From Myxococcus landrumus (GTDB lineage: Bacteria; Myxococcota; Myxococcia; Myxococcales; Myxococcaceae): 64,000 bases of DNA. A program made the position numbers and the translations under genes. Of the stretch, positions 51,414-60,147 are shown piece after piece. The stretch lies in contig NZ_CP071091.1 in assembly GCF_017301635.1 (NCBI RefSeq), forward strand, positions 6,274,001 through 6,338,000, written 5' to 3'. Position 1 is the first letter of the stretch. Every line of letters starts with the position of its first letter. Below the pieces are notes generated by a model. It ran no database searches, had not been told where the DNA came from, and worked only from the letters and a program-made list of their open reading frames with translations.

Positions 51414-51499
51414 GTCGAGCGGCCCGGCACACCCCGTCCCGAATTCCTGGAATGGGGTGAAGTCGCCGAGGGAGTTGGAGTAGGAACCCATCCCAGCGG

Positions 51500-51919
51500 A
51501 TGGGCTCCATGACCATGACAACGACGCGGACGCGCTGGCGGCGCGTGGCACTCTCGGGCTGGCTCGTGCTGGCGCTGTGCGGTGGCATGGCGGTGGCTCG
51601 CGCGCTCGCGTCCGAGGTGCGCACGCCTTCTCGCAGGTTGTCCGCCGAGGAGAGCATCCTGCTGGGCCGCGCCGCCGCGCAGGCGGAGCCCCACTGGCGC
51701 AGGCGCTCGCTGCATTCCTTCCCTGGAGACTTCTGGTCCCAGGATGATGACTTCGGTGCCTCCGAGCGAGGCTGGGTGATGCAGGAGGCGAGGCGGCGGG
51801 ACGTGCCCGTGACGGAGGTGTTCGACGCCATCGACACCGAGCTGCGCGCCTCCGGCCCCGTGTTTCCTCCGCGCAAGGCCACCGCCAGTCCGTGCAAGCC
51901 CCGGCCTTTCTACGACTGA
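51500..51919 (+). CDS. Small secreted or membrane-anchored protein, function unknown
   Basis: A 139-aa protein beginning with a basic patch and a hydrophobic stretch (RWRRVALSGWLVLALCGGMAVARALA), a Sec signal or anchor. The rest is acidic/aromatic with conserved-looking FPGDFWSQDDDFGASERGW and no motif I know. ATG 51500 and ATG 51509 are both plausible; GGAGTAGGA lies upstream. Codon bias is good. Confidence 0.6.
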   Translation: MGSMTMTTTRTRWRRVALSGWLVLALCGGMAVARALASEVRTPSRRLSAEESILLGRAAAQAEPHWRRRSLHSFPGDFWSQDDDFGASERGWVMQEARRRDVPVTEVFDAIDTELRASGPVFPPRKATASPCKPRPFYD

Positions 51920-52031
51920 TGAACGGCGACGAACGCTCCGCGTCGACGTGTCCTGAGCGAGCCTCCGCGCGTCCACGACGGATGTCCGTCCCTCTTCCCT
52001 CCTTCATCTCCCTCCGCGCTCCGGCCTCCGC

Positions 52032-54347
52032 ATGAAGACCTCGACCCACGGACTGCTTCGCGCCGCCCACCGCGCCGCCTCGCTCACGGGTGTGCGCCTG
52101 GCCCTCTTCGGTGCGCTCGCGCTCGCCGCGTGCTGGCATTCCCTGTCGCAGGCCGGAGGACTGAACGACTTCCGCGACTCGCACCTGCTCGATTCCTACG
52201 AGGACGCGAGCACGCGCAGCGTGACGGACTACGGACAGCTTCCCCTGTGGAACCCGTGGTCCTGCGGTGGCCAGTACGCGCTGGGCAGTCCGCAGACGCG
52301 CTCCTTCGCCCCCACCCTCGTCCTGTCCTCGCTCGTGGGTGCGCGGCGCGCGGAGCCGCTGCTGCTGTGGACCTTCCTCGTGCTCGGCATGGAGGGCTTC
52401 TTCCGCTACGCCCGCCGGCGCGTGGGCTCGGCGCTGGGCGCACTGGGCGGCGCGCCCCTCTTCGGACTCATCAGCTTCACCGCGCTGTCCTGGTCCATCG
52501 GCTGGCTCAACTTCGCGGGCTTCCTCCTGCTGCCGTGGCTCCTGCACGGCACCTGGCTGGCCACACGCGGGAAGCTGTCCGGCGCGGCGATGGTCGGCGG
52601 CGTGTTCGCGCTGCTGCTCGGCTTCGGTGGCACGTACCCCGTTCCCATGTACGCCCTCTTCGTGGCGCTGGAGACGGGTCGCTCCCTCTATTCCCTGCGC
52701 GGCATGCCCCAGCGCCGCCGGGCGTTGTGGTCCCTGGGTCTCACCGCGTGCTTCACCCTGGCCGCGTGCGCGTTCCGGCTCTGGCCGCTGGTGGAGACGA
52801 TGCGCTCGGCGCCGCGCATCATGGCCGGCACTCCGGGCAAGCCCCTGGGCCTGCTCGTCGAGATGCTGCTCCAGCTCCCCGCCCGGTCCGGTTACAGCGA
52901 CCCGGGGAACTTCTACTTCGCCCCCGTCGCCCTGGTCCTCGTCCTCCCCGCGCTCGTCTTCGCCCGGCGCCGCGCCGCGTTCCCCGCCATCGTCGCCGGA
53001 CTGTCCGCGTGGATGGCGGCGGGCTACACCGTCAATCCCTCGCTGTTCGCCGGACTGCGCCAGCTCCCCATCTTCGGCACGTTCCGCTACCCCGAGCGCT
53101 TCCTCGTCCCCACCGCGTTCTTCCTCGCGGAGCTCGCCGCGCTCGGGCTCGCCGTGCTGCTGGTGCGCTCGTGGCGCTCACCCGCGCGGTGGACGTGGGC
53201 CGCGGTGGCCGCGTGCGCGGTGATGCTCGCGAGCTGGGGCCTGCACGTGCGCGCCTTCGACAACCTCACGCGCTGGGCCCAGATGATTCCCATGCCGGTC
53301 GAGAAGGAGCAGCCCTTCGCGCAGGCCCGCGGCAATCGCTGGTCGCAGGGACACCTGCTCGCCCTCAACCGAGGCTCCATCGCCTGCTTCGAGGCCTGGC
53401 CCGTCCCCATGTCCCCCCGGCTGCGCGGTGACCTGGGCCAGGAGGAGTACCTCGAGGACCCCGGCTCCGGCACCGCGCGACGCGTGGAGTGGACGCCCAA
53501 CCGGCTCACCATCGACGTGGACGCCACCCAGCCCGCCGTGCTGCTCGTGAACCAGAACTGGCACCCCGGCTGGAAGTCCGCTCAAGGCGAGGTCGTCTCG
53601 CGCGACGGGCTCCTCGGTGTCCAGGTGCCCGCCGGCAAACACCAGGTGGTGCTGAGCTTCCGGCCCCGCTCGGGCATCGGCGGCATGATGGTGTCCACGC
53701 TCGCGTGGGTGGCGCTGGGCTTCCTCGCGTGGCGTGAGCGCCGAGGACAGCGACTGCCCGCTCCCGCCGCGCTCGGTGTCACGGCCGTGCCGCTGGTGAC
53801 GTGGGGCCTGCTCTTCACGCTCTGGCCCGAGCCCGTGGCGCTGCCCACCCCGCGCAACGCGAACGGGACGCCGCTGACGGTGGCGCAGCTTCCGCCGGAG
53901 GCCCGGACCGTCAACGCGCGCTTCGAGCTGCCCGTGGAGCTGGTCGCCTCCGAGATACCCGTGGAGCCCGATGCCGAGGGCATCGCATCCCTGGTGCTGT
54001 ACTGGCGCGTGACGGGGCCCCTGCCTCGCTCCGTGGGCATCTTCGTGCACGTGGTGTCCGCGGAGGGCCTGCGCCTGGGCGCGGACCACGAGGTCGTGGG
54101 GGGCACCTGGTTCTTCTCCGAGGCGCCTCGAGACACCCTGCTGCGTGACGCCTTCTCCTTCTCCACGCGCGGCATGCCGCATGGCGAGTGGAAGGTGCTC
54201 GTGGGCCTGTGGCACTCGGGGGGCGACCAGTCCCGCGTGGCGCTGCGCTCGGCGGAGGTCCCGGTGATTTCCGACGGCCGGGTGCCCGTGGGGGCGTTCA
54301 CCGTTCCACGGAAGGTCCCAGCCAACGAGTCTTCCGTGAACCCGTAG
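52032..54347 (+). CDS. Large multi-pass membrane protein, GT-C glycosyltransferase-like (YfhO-type)
   Basis: A 771-aa protein with about a dozen hydrophobic helices in residues 20-430 and a long soluble C-terminal part (about 440-770). The first periplasmic loop contains NDFRDSHLLDSYEDASTRSVTD, and a WNPWSCGG segment follows; the C-terminal region has beta-rich stretches (VEWTPNRLTIDVDATQPAVLLVNQNWHPGW). That end, with 'NQNWHPGWK', is typical of YfhO-like proteins, which are thought to transfer sugars from lipid carriers. Activity and acceptor unknown. ATG 52032; Arg-rich between the start and the first helix. Confidence 0.7.
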   Translation: MKTSTHGLLRAAHRAASLTGVRLALFGALALAACWHSLSQAGGLNDFRDSHLLDSYEDASTRSVTDYGQLPLWNPWSCGGQYALGSPQTRSFAPTLVLSSLVGARRAEPLLLWTFLVLGMEGFFRYARRRVGSALGALGGAPLFGLISFTALSWSIGWLNFAGFLLLPWLLHGTWLATRGKLSGAAMVGGVFALLLGFGGTYPVPMYALFVALETGRSLYSLRGMPQRRRALWSLGLTACFTLAACAFRLWPLVETMRSAPRIMAGTPGKPLGLLVEMLLQLPARSGYSDPGNFYFAPVALVLVLPALVFARRRAAFPAIVAGLSAWMAAGYTVNPSLFAGLRQLPIFGTFRYPERFLVPTAFFLAELAALGLAVLLVRSWRSPARWTWAAVAACAVMLASWGLHVRAFDNLTRWAQMIPMPVEKEQPFAQARGNRWSQGHLLALNRGSIACFEAWPVPMSPRLRGDLGQEEYLEDPGSGTARRVEWTPNRLTIDVDATQPAVLLVNQNWHPGWKSAQGEVVSRDGLLGVQVPAGKHQVVLSFRPRSGIGGMMVSTLAWVALGFLAWRERRGQRLPAPAALGVTAVPLVTWGLLFTLWPEPVALPTPRNANGTPLTVAQLPPEARTVNARFELPVELVASEIPVEPDAEGIASLVLYWRVTGPLPRSVGIFVHVVSAEGLRLGADHEVVGGTWFFSEAPRDTLLRDAFSFSTRGMPHGEWKVLVGLWHSGGDQSRVALRSAEVPVISDGRVPVGAFTVPRKVPANESSVNP

Positions 54348-54403
54348 TCACGCGGCCCCTTGCGCCGCGAGACGCACGGGCCCGATGGGGTTATGAAGCG
54401 CGC

Positions 54404-54790
54404 ATGCGAATCCTGCACACCATGTTGCGCGTTGGGGACCTGGAGAAGTCGCTCGACTTCTACACGCGGGTCATCGGCATGAAGCTGCTGCGCCGCCACG
54501 AGTACCCCGATGGAAAGTTCACCCTCGCCTTCGTCGGCTTCGGCCCCGAGGACACGCACCCCGCGCTGGAGCTGACGTACAACTGGGGGGTGGAGAAGTA
54601 CGAGCTGGGCACGGCGTATGGCCATGTGGCCCTGGGCGTGAAGGACATCCGCGCCACGTGCGACGCGATTCGGCAGGCGGGCGGAAAGGTGGTCCGCGAG
54701 CCGGGCCCCATGAAGCACGGCACCACCGTCATCGCCTTCGTCGAGGACCCGGACGGCTACCGCGTCGAGCTCATCGAGCAGGGCAGCTGA
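54404..54790 (+). CDS. gloA: Glyoxalase I (lactoylglutathione lyase)
   Basis: A 128-aa single-domain glyoxalase. The four metal ligands fall at exactly the E. coli GloA positions: His5, Glu56, His74 and Glu122. Other landmarks are LRVGDLEKSLDFY, ALELTYNWG, GHVALGV and KHGTTVIAFVEDPDGYRVELIE. It converts the methylglyoxal-thiol hemithioacetal to S-lactoylglutathione. Start ATG 54404 is the family start; frames open upstream lack codon bias. Compact, cytoplasmic, single-gene unit followed 55 bases on by the NudC gene in the same direction. Confidence 0.95.
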   Translation: MRILHTMLRVGDLEKSLDFYTRVIGMKLLRRHEYPDGKFTLAFVGFGPEDTHPALELTYNWGVEKYELGTAYGHVALGVKDIRATCDAIRQAGGKVVREPGPMKHGTTVIAFVEDPDGYRVELIEQGS

Positions 54791-54845
54791 GCCACCGCGC
54801 TCAACGAGACCTGCGTCCGTCGGGCCGAGCCGTTAAGGTGGAGAG

Positions 54846-55673
54846 GTGACCTCCTTCCTCTCCGGCTACGAACCGCCCAGCCGCCCACGTGACGGCGCGA
54901 TGCTCTTCCTCACGCGCGGCATGGACGTGCTCATCCACGAGCACGCGGGCGCCGTCACCATCCCCACCGGCGCCACGTTCCCGGAGCTCACCGCCTCCGC
55001 CCACTACCTGGGCACGCTCGACGGTGAGGACTGCTACTGCGCTCCGCTGCCCCGGGACTTCACCCCGCCCGAGGGCACCTCGCTGGTGCCCGCCCGTTCC
55101 CTCTACAAGCGGCTGGATGAAGCGCGCTTCGCGGTGGCGGGCCGGGCCCTCGCCATCGTGGAGTGGGACGTCCAGCACCGCTTCTGTGGACGCTGCGGCC
55201 AGGCCACCGAGCTCGTCGCGGGTGAGCGCGCCCGCCGCTGCCCCATGGACAAGACGCCCTTCTACCCGCGCATCTCCCCCGCGATGATTGTGCTCGTCAC
55301 CCGGGGCGACACGATGCTGCTCGCGCGCAACCCCGCCCTGCCCGAGCCCATGTTCAGCACCCTGGCCGGCTTCGTCGACGCGGGCGAGTCCCTGGAGGAG
55401 TGTGTCGCCCGCGAGGTGAAGGAAGAGGTCAACGTCGAGGTGAAGAACATCCGCTACTTCGGCTCCCAGCCCTGGCCCTTCGGGCGCTCGCTCATGGTGG
55501 GCTTCACCGCCGAGTATGCGGGAGGCGACGTGCGCGTCGACGGCAAGGAGATTGCCGAGGCCGACTGGTTCCACCCCGACAACATGCCTCGCATCCCGCC
55601 GAGGCTGAGCATCGCCCGCCACCTCATCGACGCCTTCGTCGAGCGCGTGAAGGGCTCGCCGTCTCGAAGCTGA
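54846..55673 (+). CDS. nudC: NADH pyrophosphatase (NudC)-type Nudix hydrolase
   Basis: A 275-aa Nudix enzyme. Nudix box GFVDAGESLEECVAREVKEEVNV (Gly175, Glu181, Arg189, Glu190, Glu193, Glu194), with Asn196 where the consensus has Gly. The NudC-specific GSQPWPFGRSLM at 206-217 is present. It hydrolyses NAD(H) or NAD-capped RNA ends. The zinc ribbon is incomplete: Cys114, Cys117 and Cys132 remain, but the fourth (CPxC) is Asp135. GTG 54846 has AAGGTGGAGAG before it. Confidence 0.9.
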   Translation: MTSFLSGYEPPSRPRDGAMLFLTRGMDVLIHEHAGAVTIPTGATFPELTASAHYLGTLDGEDCYCAPLPRDFTPPEGTSLVPARSLYKRLDEARFAVAGRALAIVEWDVQHRFCGRCGQATELVAGERARRCPMDKTPFYPRISPAMIVLVTRGDTMLLARNPALPEPMFSTLAGFVDAGESLEECVAREVKEEVNVEVKNIRYFGSQPWPFGRSLMVGFTAEYAGGDVRVDGKEIAEADWFHPDNMPRIPPRLSIARHLIDAFVERVKGSPSRS

Positions 55674-55758
55674 CGGCCCCCTCGTCCCAGGGGGCCCGCG
55701 CCGCGCGCCCACCCGCCCCATCGGGTAGTCTGCCCGCACCCCTGGGAGGGGGAACCGG

Positions 55759-56691
55759 ATGAACCGCTTCGCGCTGAGAGACCGCACCGACCGACTCGAC
55801 GCCGAGACGCAGTACGAGGACATCGTCCGCATCCTCGCCACCCAGGAGTTCCCCTGGGACATCGAGCAGGCCCTCAGCTTCGCGCTGTTCCGCACCTACG
55901 CGGTGCCCAGCATCGGCGTGCTCCTGCACCAGACGGGGGAGTTCACCCAGCGCACCCAGAAGCGCTACGACGACACGGTGCTCATCCTCGACACCCTTCT
56001 CGAGCACGGCATCCACAGCCCCGAGGGCAAGGGCGCCTTCCGGCGGATGAACCAGATGCACGGCGCCTATGACATCTCCAACGATGACATGCGCTATGTG
56101 CTCTCCACCTTCGTGGTGACCCCCGTGCGCTGGGTGGCCGAGTTCGGCTGGCGTCCCTTCACCCCTCACGAGACGGCGGCGTGGGCCCGCAACTACCGCG
56201 AGGTGGGCCGTCACATGGGCATCCGGGACATCCCGGAGACGTACGAGGCGTTCGCGAAGACGCTCGATGACCATGAGGCCCGGCACTTCGCCTTCGACGA
56301 GCGCAGCCGCGCCGTCGCCGATGCGACGCTCGAACTGCTCACCACCTTCCCGCCCTCCCACCTCGCGCCCAAGAAGCTGGTGAACCTCTTCGCGCGCACG
56401 CTCATGGAGGACGCCCTGCTGGACGCGTTCCGCTACGAGCGCCCCTCCGCGCTCAGCCGGAAGGTGTTCCGCTCCGCGCTCCAGCTCCGTGGCAAGTTCG
56501 TCCGCTACTTCCTGTCCCCGCGCCAGGAGCCTTATTTCGGACGCTCGCGCCCCAACGTGCGCAGCTATCCCCAGGGCTACCAGGTCGAACACCTGGGCAC
56601 GTTCCCCAAGGGCTGTCCCGTCCACGCCGTCTCGTCAGCCCAGGACGTGGAGGCCCCCGCGAGGCGCGCCCAAGGCGGCGGTGGCACCTAG
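55759..56691 (+). CDS. MpaB/rubber-oxygenase-like protein (DUF2236 family)
   Basis: A 310-aa mostly helical protein with RRMNQMHGAYDISNDDMRYVLSTF, which has the layout of the DUF2236/MpaB heme-type oxygenases; the His in MNQMHG and the later HEARHF could be ligands. Members cleave hydrocarbon chains or mycophenolic-acid precursors, but substrates are mostly unknown. No signal peptide. The start has a good GGGAGGGGG. The C-terminal ~30 residues are Ala/Gly-rich. Confidence 0.7.
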   Translation: MNRFALRDRTDRLDAETQYEDIVRILATQEFPWDIEQALSFALFRTYAVPSIGVLLHQTGEFTQRTQKRYDDTVLILDTLLEHGIHSPEGKGAFRRMNQMHGAYDISNDDMRYVLSTFVVTPVRWVAEFGWRPFTPHETAAWARNYREVGRHMGIRDIPETYEAFAKTLDDHEARHFAFDERSRAVADATLELLTTFPPSHLAPKKLVNLFARTLMEDALLDAFRYERPSALSRKVFRSALQLRGKFVRYFLSPRQEPYFGRSRPNVRSYPQGYQVEHLGTFPKGCPVHAVSSAQDVEAPARRAQGGGGT

Positions 56692-56906
56692 CCTGGCCGA
56701 GGAGGCCCCCAGGCAGCGGGCCCCAGCGCCCCCGTGCAAGCCCGCCCGGGCGCGGCCGCAAGTGCGCCAGATTCCACGAACTTCCCCGAACCTCGTTCCG
56801 AGGAATCCCCGGCCTTCGCCCAAGCGTTTGTTTCAAGACGGGGTCGCGGCTTGACCTCCCGGGCTGACTGGGGTTGAAGCGCCGCTCCCTGTTTCACGAA
56901 GAAGCC

Positions 56907-57599
56907 ATGCCCGTCGCGCGTCCTCACATCGAGCCCCGTCTCGTTCCCTCCGCGGATTCCGTGGTGGTGAAGGAGATCTACCTCTCGCTCCAGGGCGAGT
57001 CCTCGCACGCTGGCCTGCTGTGCGCGTTCATCCGCCTCACCGGCTGCCACCTGCGCTGCACCTACTGCGACAGCGAGTTCGCCTTCCACGGCGGCAAGCG
57101 GCGCAAGAACGCGGAGATTCTCGAGGAGGTGAAGGCCCTGCGCACGCCTCGCGTGGAAATCACCGGCGGCGAGCCGCTGCTCCAGCCCGGGGTCTACCCG
57201 CTGATGCAGTCGCTGCTCGACGAGGGCTACACGGTGCTGCTGGAGACGAGCGGCGCCATCGACGTGCGGCTGGTGCCCGCGGACGTCCACAAAATCGTCG
57301 ACATGAAGACGCCCTCCTCGGGCGAGTCGTCCCGCAATGACTTGCGCAACTTCACGTCGATGAACGCGCGCGACGAGCTGAAGTTCGTCATCGGCTCGCG
57401 CGAGGATTACGAGTGGAGCAAGGCGCTCATCACCGAGCACCGGCTGGCCGAGAAGCCCTTCGCGCTGCTGTTCTCCACCGTGTTCGACAAGCTCCACCCG
57501 CGCGAGCTCGCCGAGTGGACCGTCGACGACCGGCTCCCCGTCCGCTTCCAGCTCCAGATGCACAAGTACCTCTGGGACCCGAACGCGCGCGGCGTGTGA
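56907..57599 (+). CDS. queE: 7-carboxy-7-deazaguanine synthase (QueE)
   Basis: A 230-aa radical-SAM enzyme of queuosine precursor synthesis: it makes 7-carboxy-7-deazaguanine from 6-carboxytetrahydropterin. The iron-sulfur motif CHLRCTYCDS has Cys47, Cys51 and Cys54 (CxxxCxxC); EIYLSLQGES near the start and EITGGEPLLQ are family landmarks. ATG 56907 is preferred; TTG 56874 would add 11 residues. Neither has a strong ribosome site. No QueC or QueD beside it. Confidence 0.9.
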   Translation: MPVARPHIEPRLVPSADSVVVKEIYLSLQGESSHAGLLCAFIRLTGCHLRCTYCDSEFAFHGGKRRKNAEILEEVKALRTPRVEITGGEPLLQPGVYPLMQSLLDEGYTVLLETSGAIDVRLVPADVHKIVDMKTPSSGESSRNDLRNFTSMNARDELKFVIGSREDYEWSKALITEHRLAEKPFALLFSTVFDKLHPRELAEWTVDDRLPVRFQLQMHKYLWDPNARGV

Positions 57600-57603
57600 G
57601 GCG

Positions 57604-58122
57604 TCAATCCAGGTTCGCGGACATGACGGCCCACGCCGTCCAGACCGCGAAGAGCGCCTCGCAGAGGAAGACGACCAGGCCGCTTCCCCCAAGCCACATC
57701 CCCAGCCTCATCAGGCGCTGACCGCCGCGGGGACTCTTCTTCTGGTGGATGCGCCGCCCCTCCCAGAACCCCAGCACCAGGGACGGCGCGCTCACCAGGC
57801 CCAACAGCAGCGTCAGCAACACGATGACCTGGAAGCCGACCTCGCGGTTCCAGCCGGTGTCGCCGCCGAAGAGGAAGTAGCCCACCGTCGGCACCAGCAG
57901 CACCACCATCAGCGCGGCCAGGCCGCCCAGCACCATCACCGCCCAGGAGAGGCCCGACACCCGGTCGTTCTTGCGCCGCCAGGCCACACACGGCTCGCAG
58001 TAGGGCGCGGCGTCCTCGACTTCCAGGCACTCACCACACAGGAAGCCACCACAGCGCGCGCAGGTGGCCACCGCCGTGGCTTGAGCGTGACTCGCGCAGC
58101 GCGCCTCCAGACCCTGCCTCAT
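57604..58122 (-). CDS. Membrane protein with N-terminal B-box-like cysteine motif
   Basis: A 172-aa protein. The N-terminal ~45 residues carry His/Cys pairs (CASH, CARCGGFLCGECL, YCEPC) like a B-box/zinc-ribbon. Three or more hydrophobic helices follow (about 58-160). The layout, a zinc-binding head on a membrane protein, is common in myxobacteria but its role is unknown. ATG 58122 has GGGAG 10 bases upstream. It converges on queE (4 bases). Confidence 0.75.
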   Translation of the reverse strand: MRQGLEARCASHAQATAVATCARCGGFLCGECLEVEDAAPYCEPCVAWRRKNDRVSGLSWAVMVLGGLAALMVVLLVPTVGYFLFGGDTGWNREVGFQVIVLLTLLLGLVSAPSLVLGFWEGRRIHQKKSPRGGQRLMRLGMWLGGSGLVVFLCEALFAVWTAWAVMSANLD

Positions 58123-58180
58123 CGGGGATGACTCCCTTCGCGATTCACCACGAGGCGAGTCTGACAGAGCGCCCCGCGGC

Positions 58181-58468
58181 CTAGAAACCCGGAGGGGGCA
58201 CGTGCGCCGTCGCCGCCGTCACGGCATGCACACTCAACCCCAGGAACACCGCCGCCAGTACCGTGCACGACATGAAGCCCGCGACGATGAGGCCCTTGCG
58301 CCGGTGCTCGAACTGGCTGAATGCATAGAAGAGCACGTAGCAGGGGATGAGCAACACCATCACTCCCGTGCCCACGCTGCGGCGGAACGCATGGACGATG
58401 AGGAAGGCGGCGCACACCAGGGCGACCAGGCTGAACAGGATGGCGAGCAGAAGCAGCGGCACGCCCAC
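58181..58468 (-). CDS. Small membrane protein, function unknown
   Basis: A 95-aa protein with about three hydrophobic helices (MGVPLLLLAILFSLVALV, GVMVLLIPCYVLFYAF, LIVAGFMSCTVLAAVFLGL). No motif. Start uncertain: GTG 58468 or, with AAGGGG nearer, GTG 58462. It lies in the same direction as, and 58 bases ahead of, the B-box-like gene, so the two may be cotranscribed. Confidence 0.6.
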   Translation of the reverse strand: MGVPLLLLAILFSLVALVCAAFLIVHAFRRSVGTGVMVLLIPCYVLFYAFSQFEHRRKGLIVAGFMSCTVLAAVFLGLSVHAVTAATAHVPPPGF

Positions 58469-58550
58469 CCCTTAGCACGTTCCACCTCTGGCCAGGATGC
58501 CGTGCACATACTAAGCACGGCCCGTCGTCCTCCCGCCGAGGTGCTTGCGA

Positions 58551-58859
58551 ATGAATGCCGCCAAGACGCTGCTCAACTTCGTCCTCTCGGGGACCCTGCT
58601 GGGCGTCCTCGTCGCGTCCTGGGCCGGCCCTCACTTCATCGGCTGGTACAACGAGACGCCCCTGGCGACCCAGACGATGTGCAACCTGCCCAAGGTCGTC
58701 CACGAGGTGACGTCCACGCTCCTCACCTGGCAGATGGTGGGAGCCGGCATCGGCGCCGTCGTCTTCCTGGTGCTGGGCATCCTCTTCAGCGTGCGCGCCA
58801 ACCGGAAGGCCCAGAAGGAGGGTGCTCACACGCCTCCTCCGCCCCAGCCCGCGCCCTGA
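58551..58859 (+). CDS. Small two-helix membrane protein, function unknown
   Basis: A 102-aa protein with two hydrophobic segments (LLNFVLSGTLLGVLVASWAG near 7-26 and MVGAGIGAVVFLVLGILFSV near 62-81) and a basic/proline C-terminus. GAGGTG lies 7 bases before ATG 58551. It diverges from the 58181-58468 gene. Confidence 0.6.
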   Translation: MNAAKTLLNFVLSGTLLGVLVASWAGPHFIGWYNETPLATQTMCNLPKVVHEVTSTLLTWQMVGAGIGAVVFLVLGILFSVRANRKAQKEGAHTPPPPQPAP

Positions 58860-58880
58860 GACACACGCCCCGCTTCGGAC

Positions 58881-59249
58881 CTACGGCGCGAGCACCTGGA
58901 TGGAGGACGTGGAGCCCAGCAGGCCAGCGCCTTCGTCATCCGTCACGTTGACCTGCAGCAGGAAGCGCATGGGCTCCGTCACCCGCGGGGCCGTCCACGT
59001 GGGCTCGCGGGCATGTGGGTCGCTGAACTGGCCCGCCGGCTCCGCCGGCACCTGGACCCAGCTGTACGTAATCGGGTCGCCGTCCTCGTCCTTCACCTCC
59101 AAGACAATCCCGACGACCCCACCGGGAGCCACCGACTTCGGCGTCGGAGTCGGCCCGTTCGTGACCCTCGGGGGATGGTTCGGCGCGCCACCACAGGCCG
59201 AGGCCAGGACGACCAGCGTCACGAAGACTCCTGAAAACAACCGCTGCAT
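58881..59249 (-). CDS. Small lipoprotein with Ig/PKD-like domain
   Basis: A 122-aa lipoprotein. Signal peptide MQRLFSGVFVTLVVLASAC with lipobox; the rest looks like one beta-sandwich (VEVKDEDGDPITYSWVQVP, VTDDEGAG), of the polycystic-kidney or cadherin-like type, with a possible calcium site. A surface protein of unknown role. ATG 59249 chosen for the signal peptide; AGGGGG lies before it. Confidence 0.75.
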   Translation of the reverse strand: MQRLFSGVFVTLVVLASACGGAPNHPPRVTNGPTPTPKSVAPGGVVGIVLEVKDEDGDPITYSWVQVPAEPAGQFSDPHAREPTWTAPRVTEPMRFLLQVNVTDDEGAGLLGSTSSIQVLAP

Positions 59250-59400
59250 GAACTGCCCCCTGTGAAGAGTGGTTCCACGGTAACGCTTGAGCGCTCGGCC
59301 GAGTATCGGGAGAGCACTCAACCAGGCTCCAGATTCCTGGATGACGACACATGGGCGCACCAAGGGTCGCCCATCAACCATCCGCTCCGCGTCCGTCCGC

Positions 59401-59685
59401 TCAGCGCCCACCGCGCACTCGCTTCGGGTTGGCGGAGACCAGCAGCAGCTTGTCGTTTCGGGTCAGCCGCTTGATGGCGGCTTCCCGCCGCAGGGCCGCG
59501 CTCCGGTCCTCGACGGCTTCGCTCCAGACGAGGGTGACGGGCAGCCGCGCCCGCGTGTACGCCGCGCCACGCCCACGTCCGTGGGTGGCCACCCGGCGCT
59601 CCAGGTTGTTCGTGGCGCCGGTGTAGAGCGAACCGTCCCGGCAGCGCAGCATGTAGACAATCCAGCGGGGAGATTCGTCCGGCAC
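59401..59685 (-). CDS. GIY-YIG nuclease-fold protein
   Basis: A 94-aa single GIY-YIG domain: IVYMLRCRDGSLYTGATNNLERRVATH, followed by basic AAYTRARLPVTLV and the KRLTRN end. The family includes UvrC- and homing-nuclease-type enzymes; short stand-alone versions like this (YhbQ-type) have unclear roles. GTG 59685 start. Confidence 0.85.
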   Translation of the reverse strand: MPDESPRWIVYMLRCRDGSLYTGATNNLERRVATHGRGRGAAYTRARLPVTLVWSEAVEDRSAALRREAAIKRLTRNDKLLLVSANPKRVRGGR

Positions 59686-59716
59686 GGCGGCGCCACTCTA
59701 GCGCGCCCCCCTCGCT

Positions 59717-60034
59717 TCAGGTGGACGGATGTCCACGCCGCGCTCGCCCCTTCGCAGCGGAACCAGGTGCACGGGCGGTGCGCCTGCGGCCCCCTCCCGT
59801 CGAGCCCACCCACGCCATGACGTCCGACACCGGAGCGAGCGGGTCTCCCCGCCAGGCCTCCAGGATGTGCGCCTCGCTCACCAACCCCAGCAGCCCGCCA
59901 CTCTCCTCGACCACGCCCAACAGCCGCACCTGGTGCCGCTCCATCTCCCGGAGCGCCCGCAGGAGGGTGTCTGTAGGAAAAACGGTGGCGATGAAGGACG
60001 ACCATGCTTCCTTGATTGCCCTGTTTCGCTCCAT
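59717..60034 (-). CDS. Small CBS-domain protein
   Basis: A 105-aa protein with about one CBS unit (residues 14-65: VFPTDTLLRALREMERHQVRLLGVVE, GLLGLVSEAHILEAW) and a basic tail (GGGRRRTARAPGSAAKGRARR). CBS modules usually sense adenine nucleotides in pairs, so it would need to dimerise. CCGGAGG lies 8 bases before ATG 60034. Confidence 0.7.
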   Translation of the reverse strand: MERNRAIKEAWSSFIATVFPTDTLLRALREMERHQVRLLGVVEESGGLLGLVSEAHILEAWRGDPLAPVSDVMAWVGSTGGGRRRTARAPGSAAKGRARRGHPST

Positions 60035-60147
60035 CCCGTGGCCTCCGGACGCAGATGGCTCCGGGATGATGCAACGGCCCTGCCGACCAGGGTGGGTGCC
60101 CTCCATTGGACGCGGCAACGGGCCCCGGACCGGCTTAGAGTGGAGGG

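Noticed and set aside
50181..52547. Long leftward open frame over the nitronate monooxygenase
   Set aside because: Antisense shadow; the rightward frame has FMN-binding motifs and a good ribosome site.
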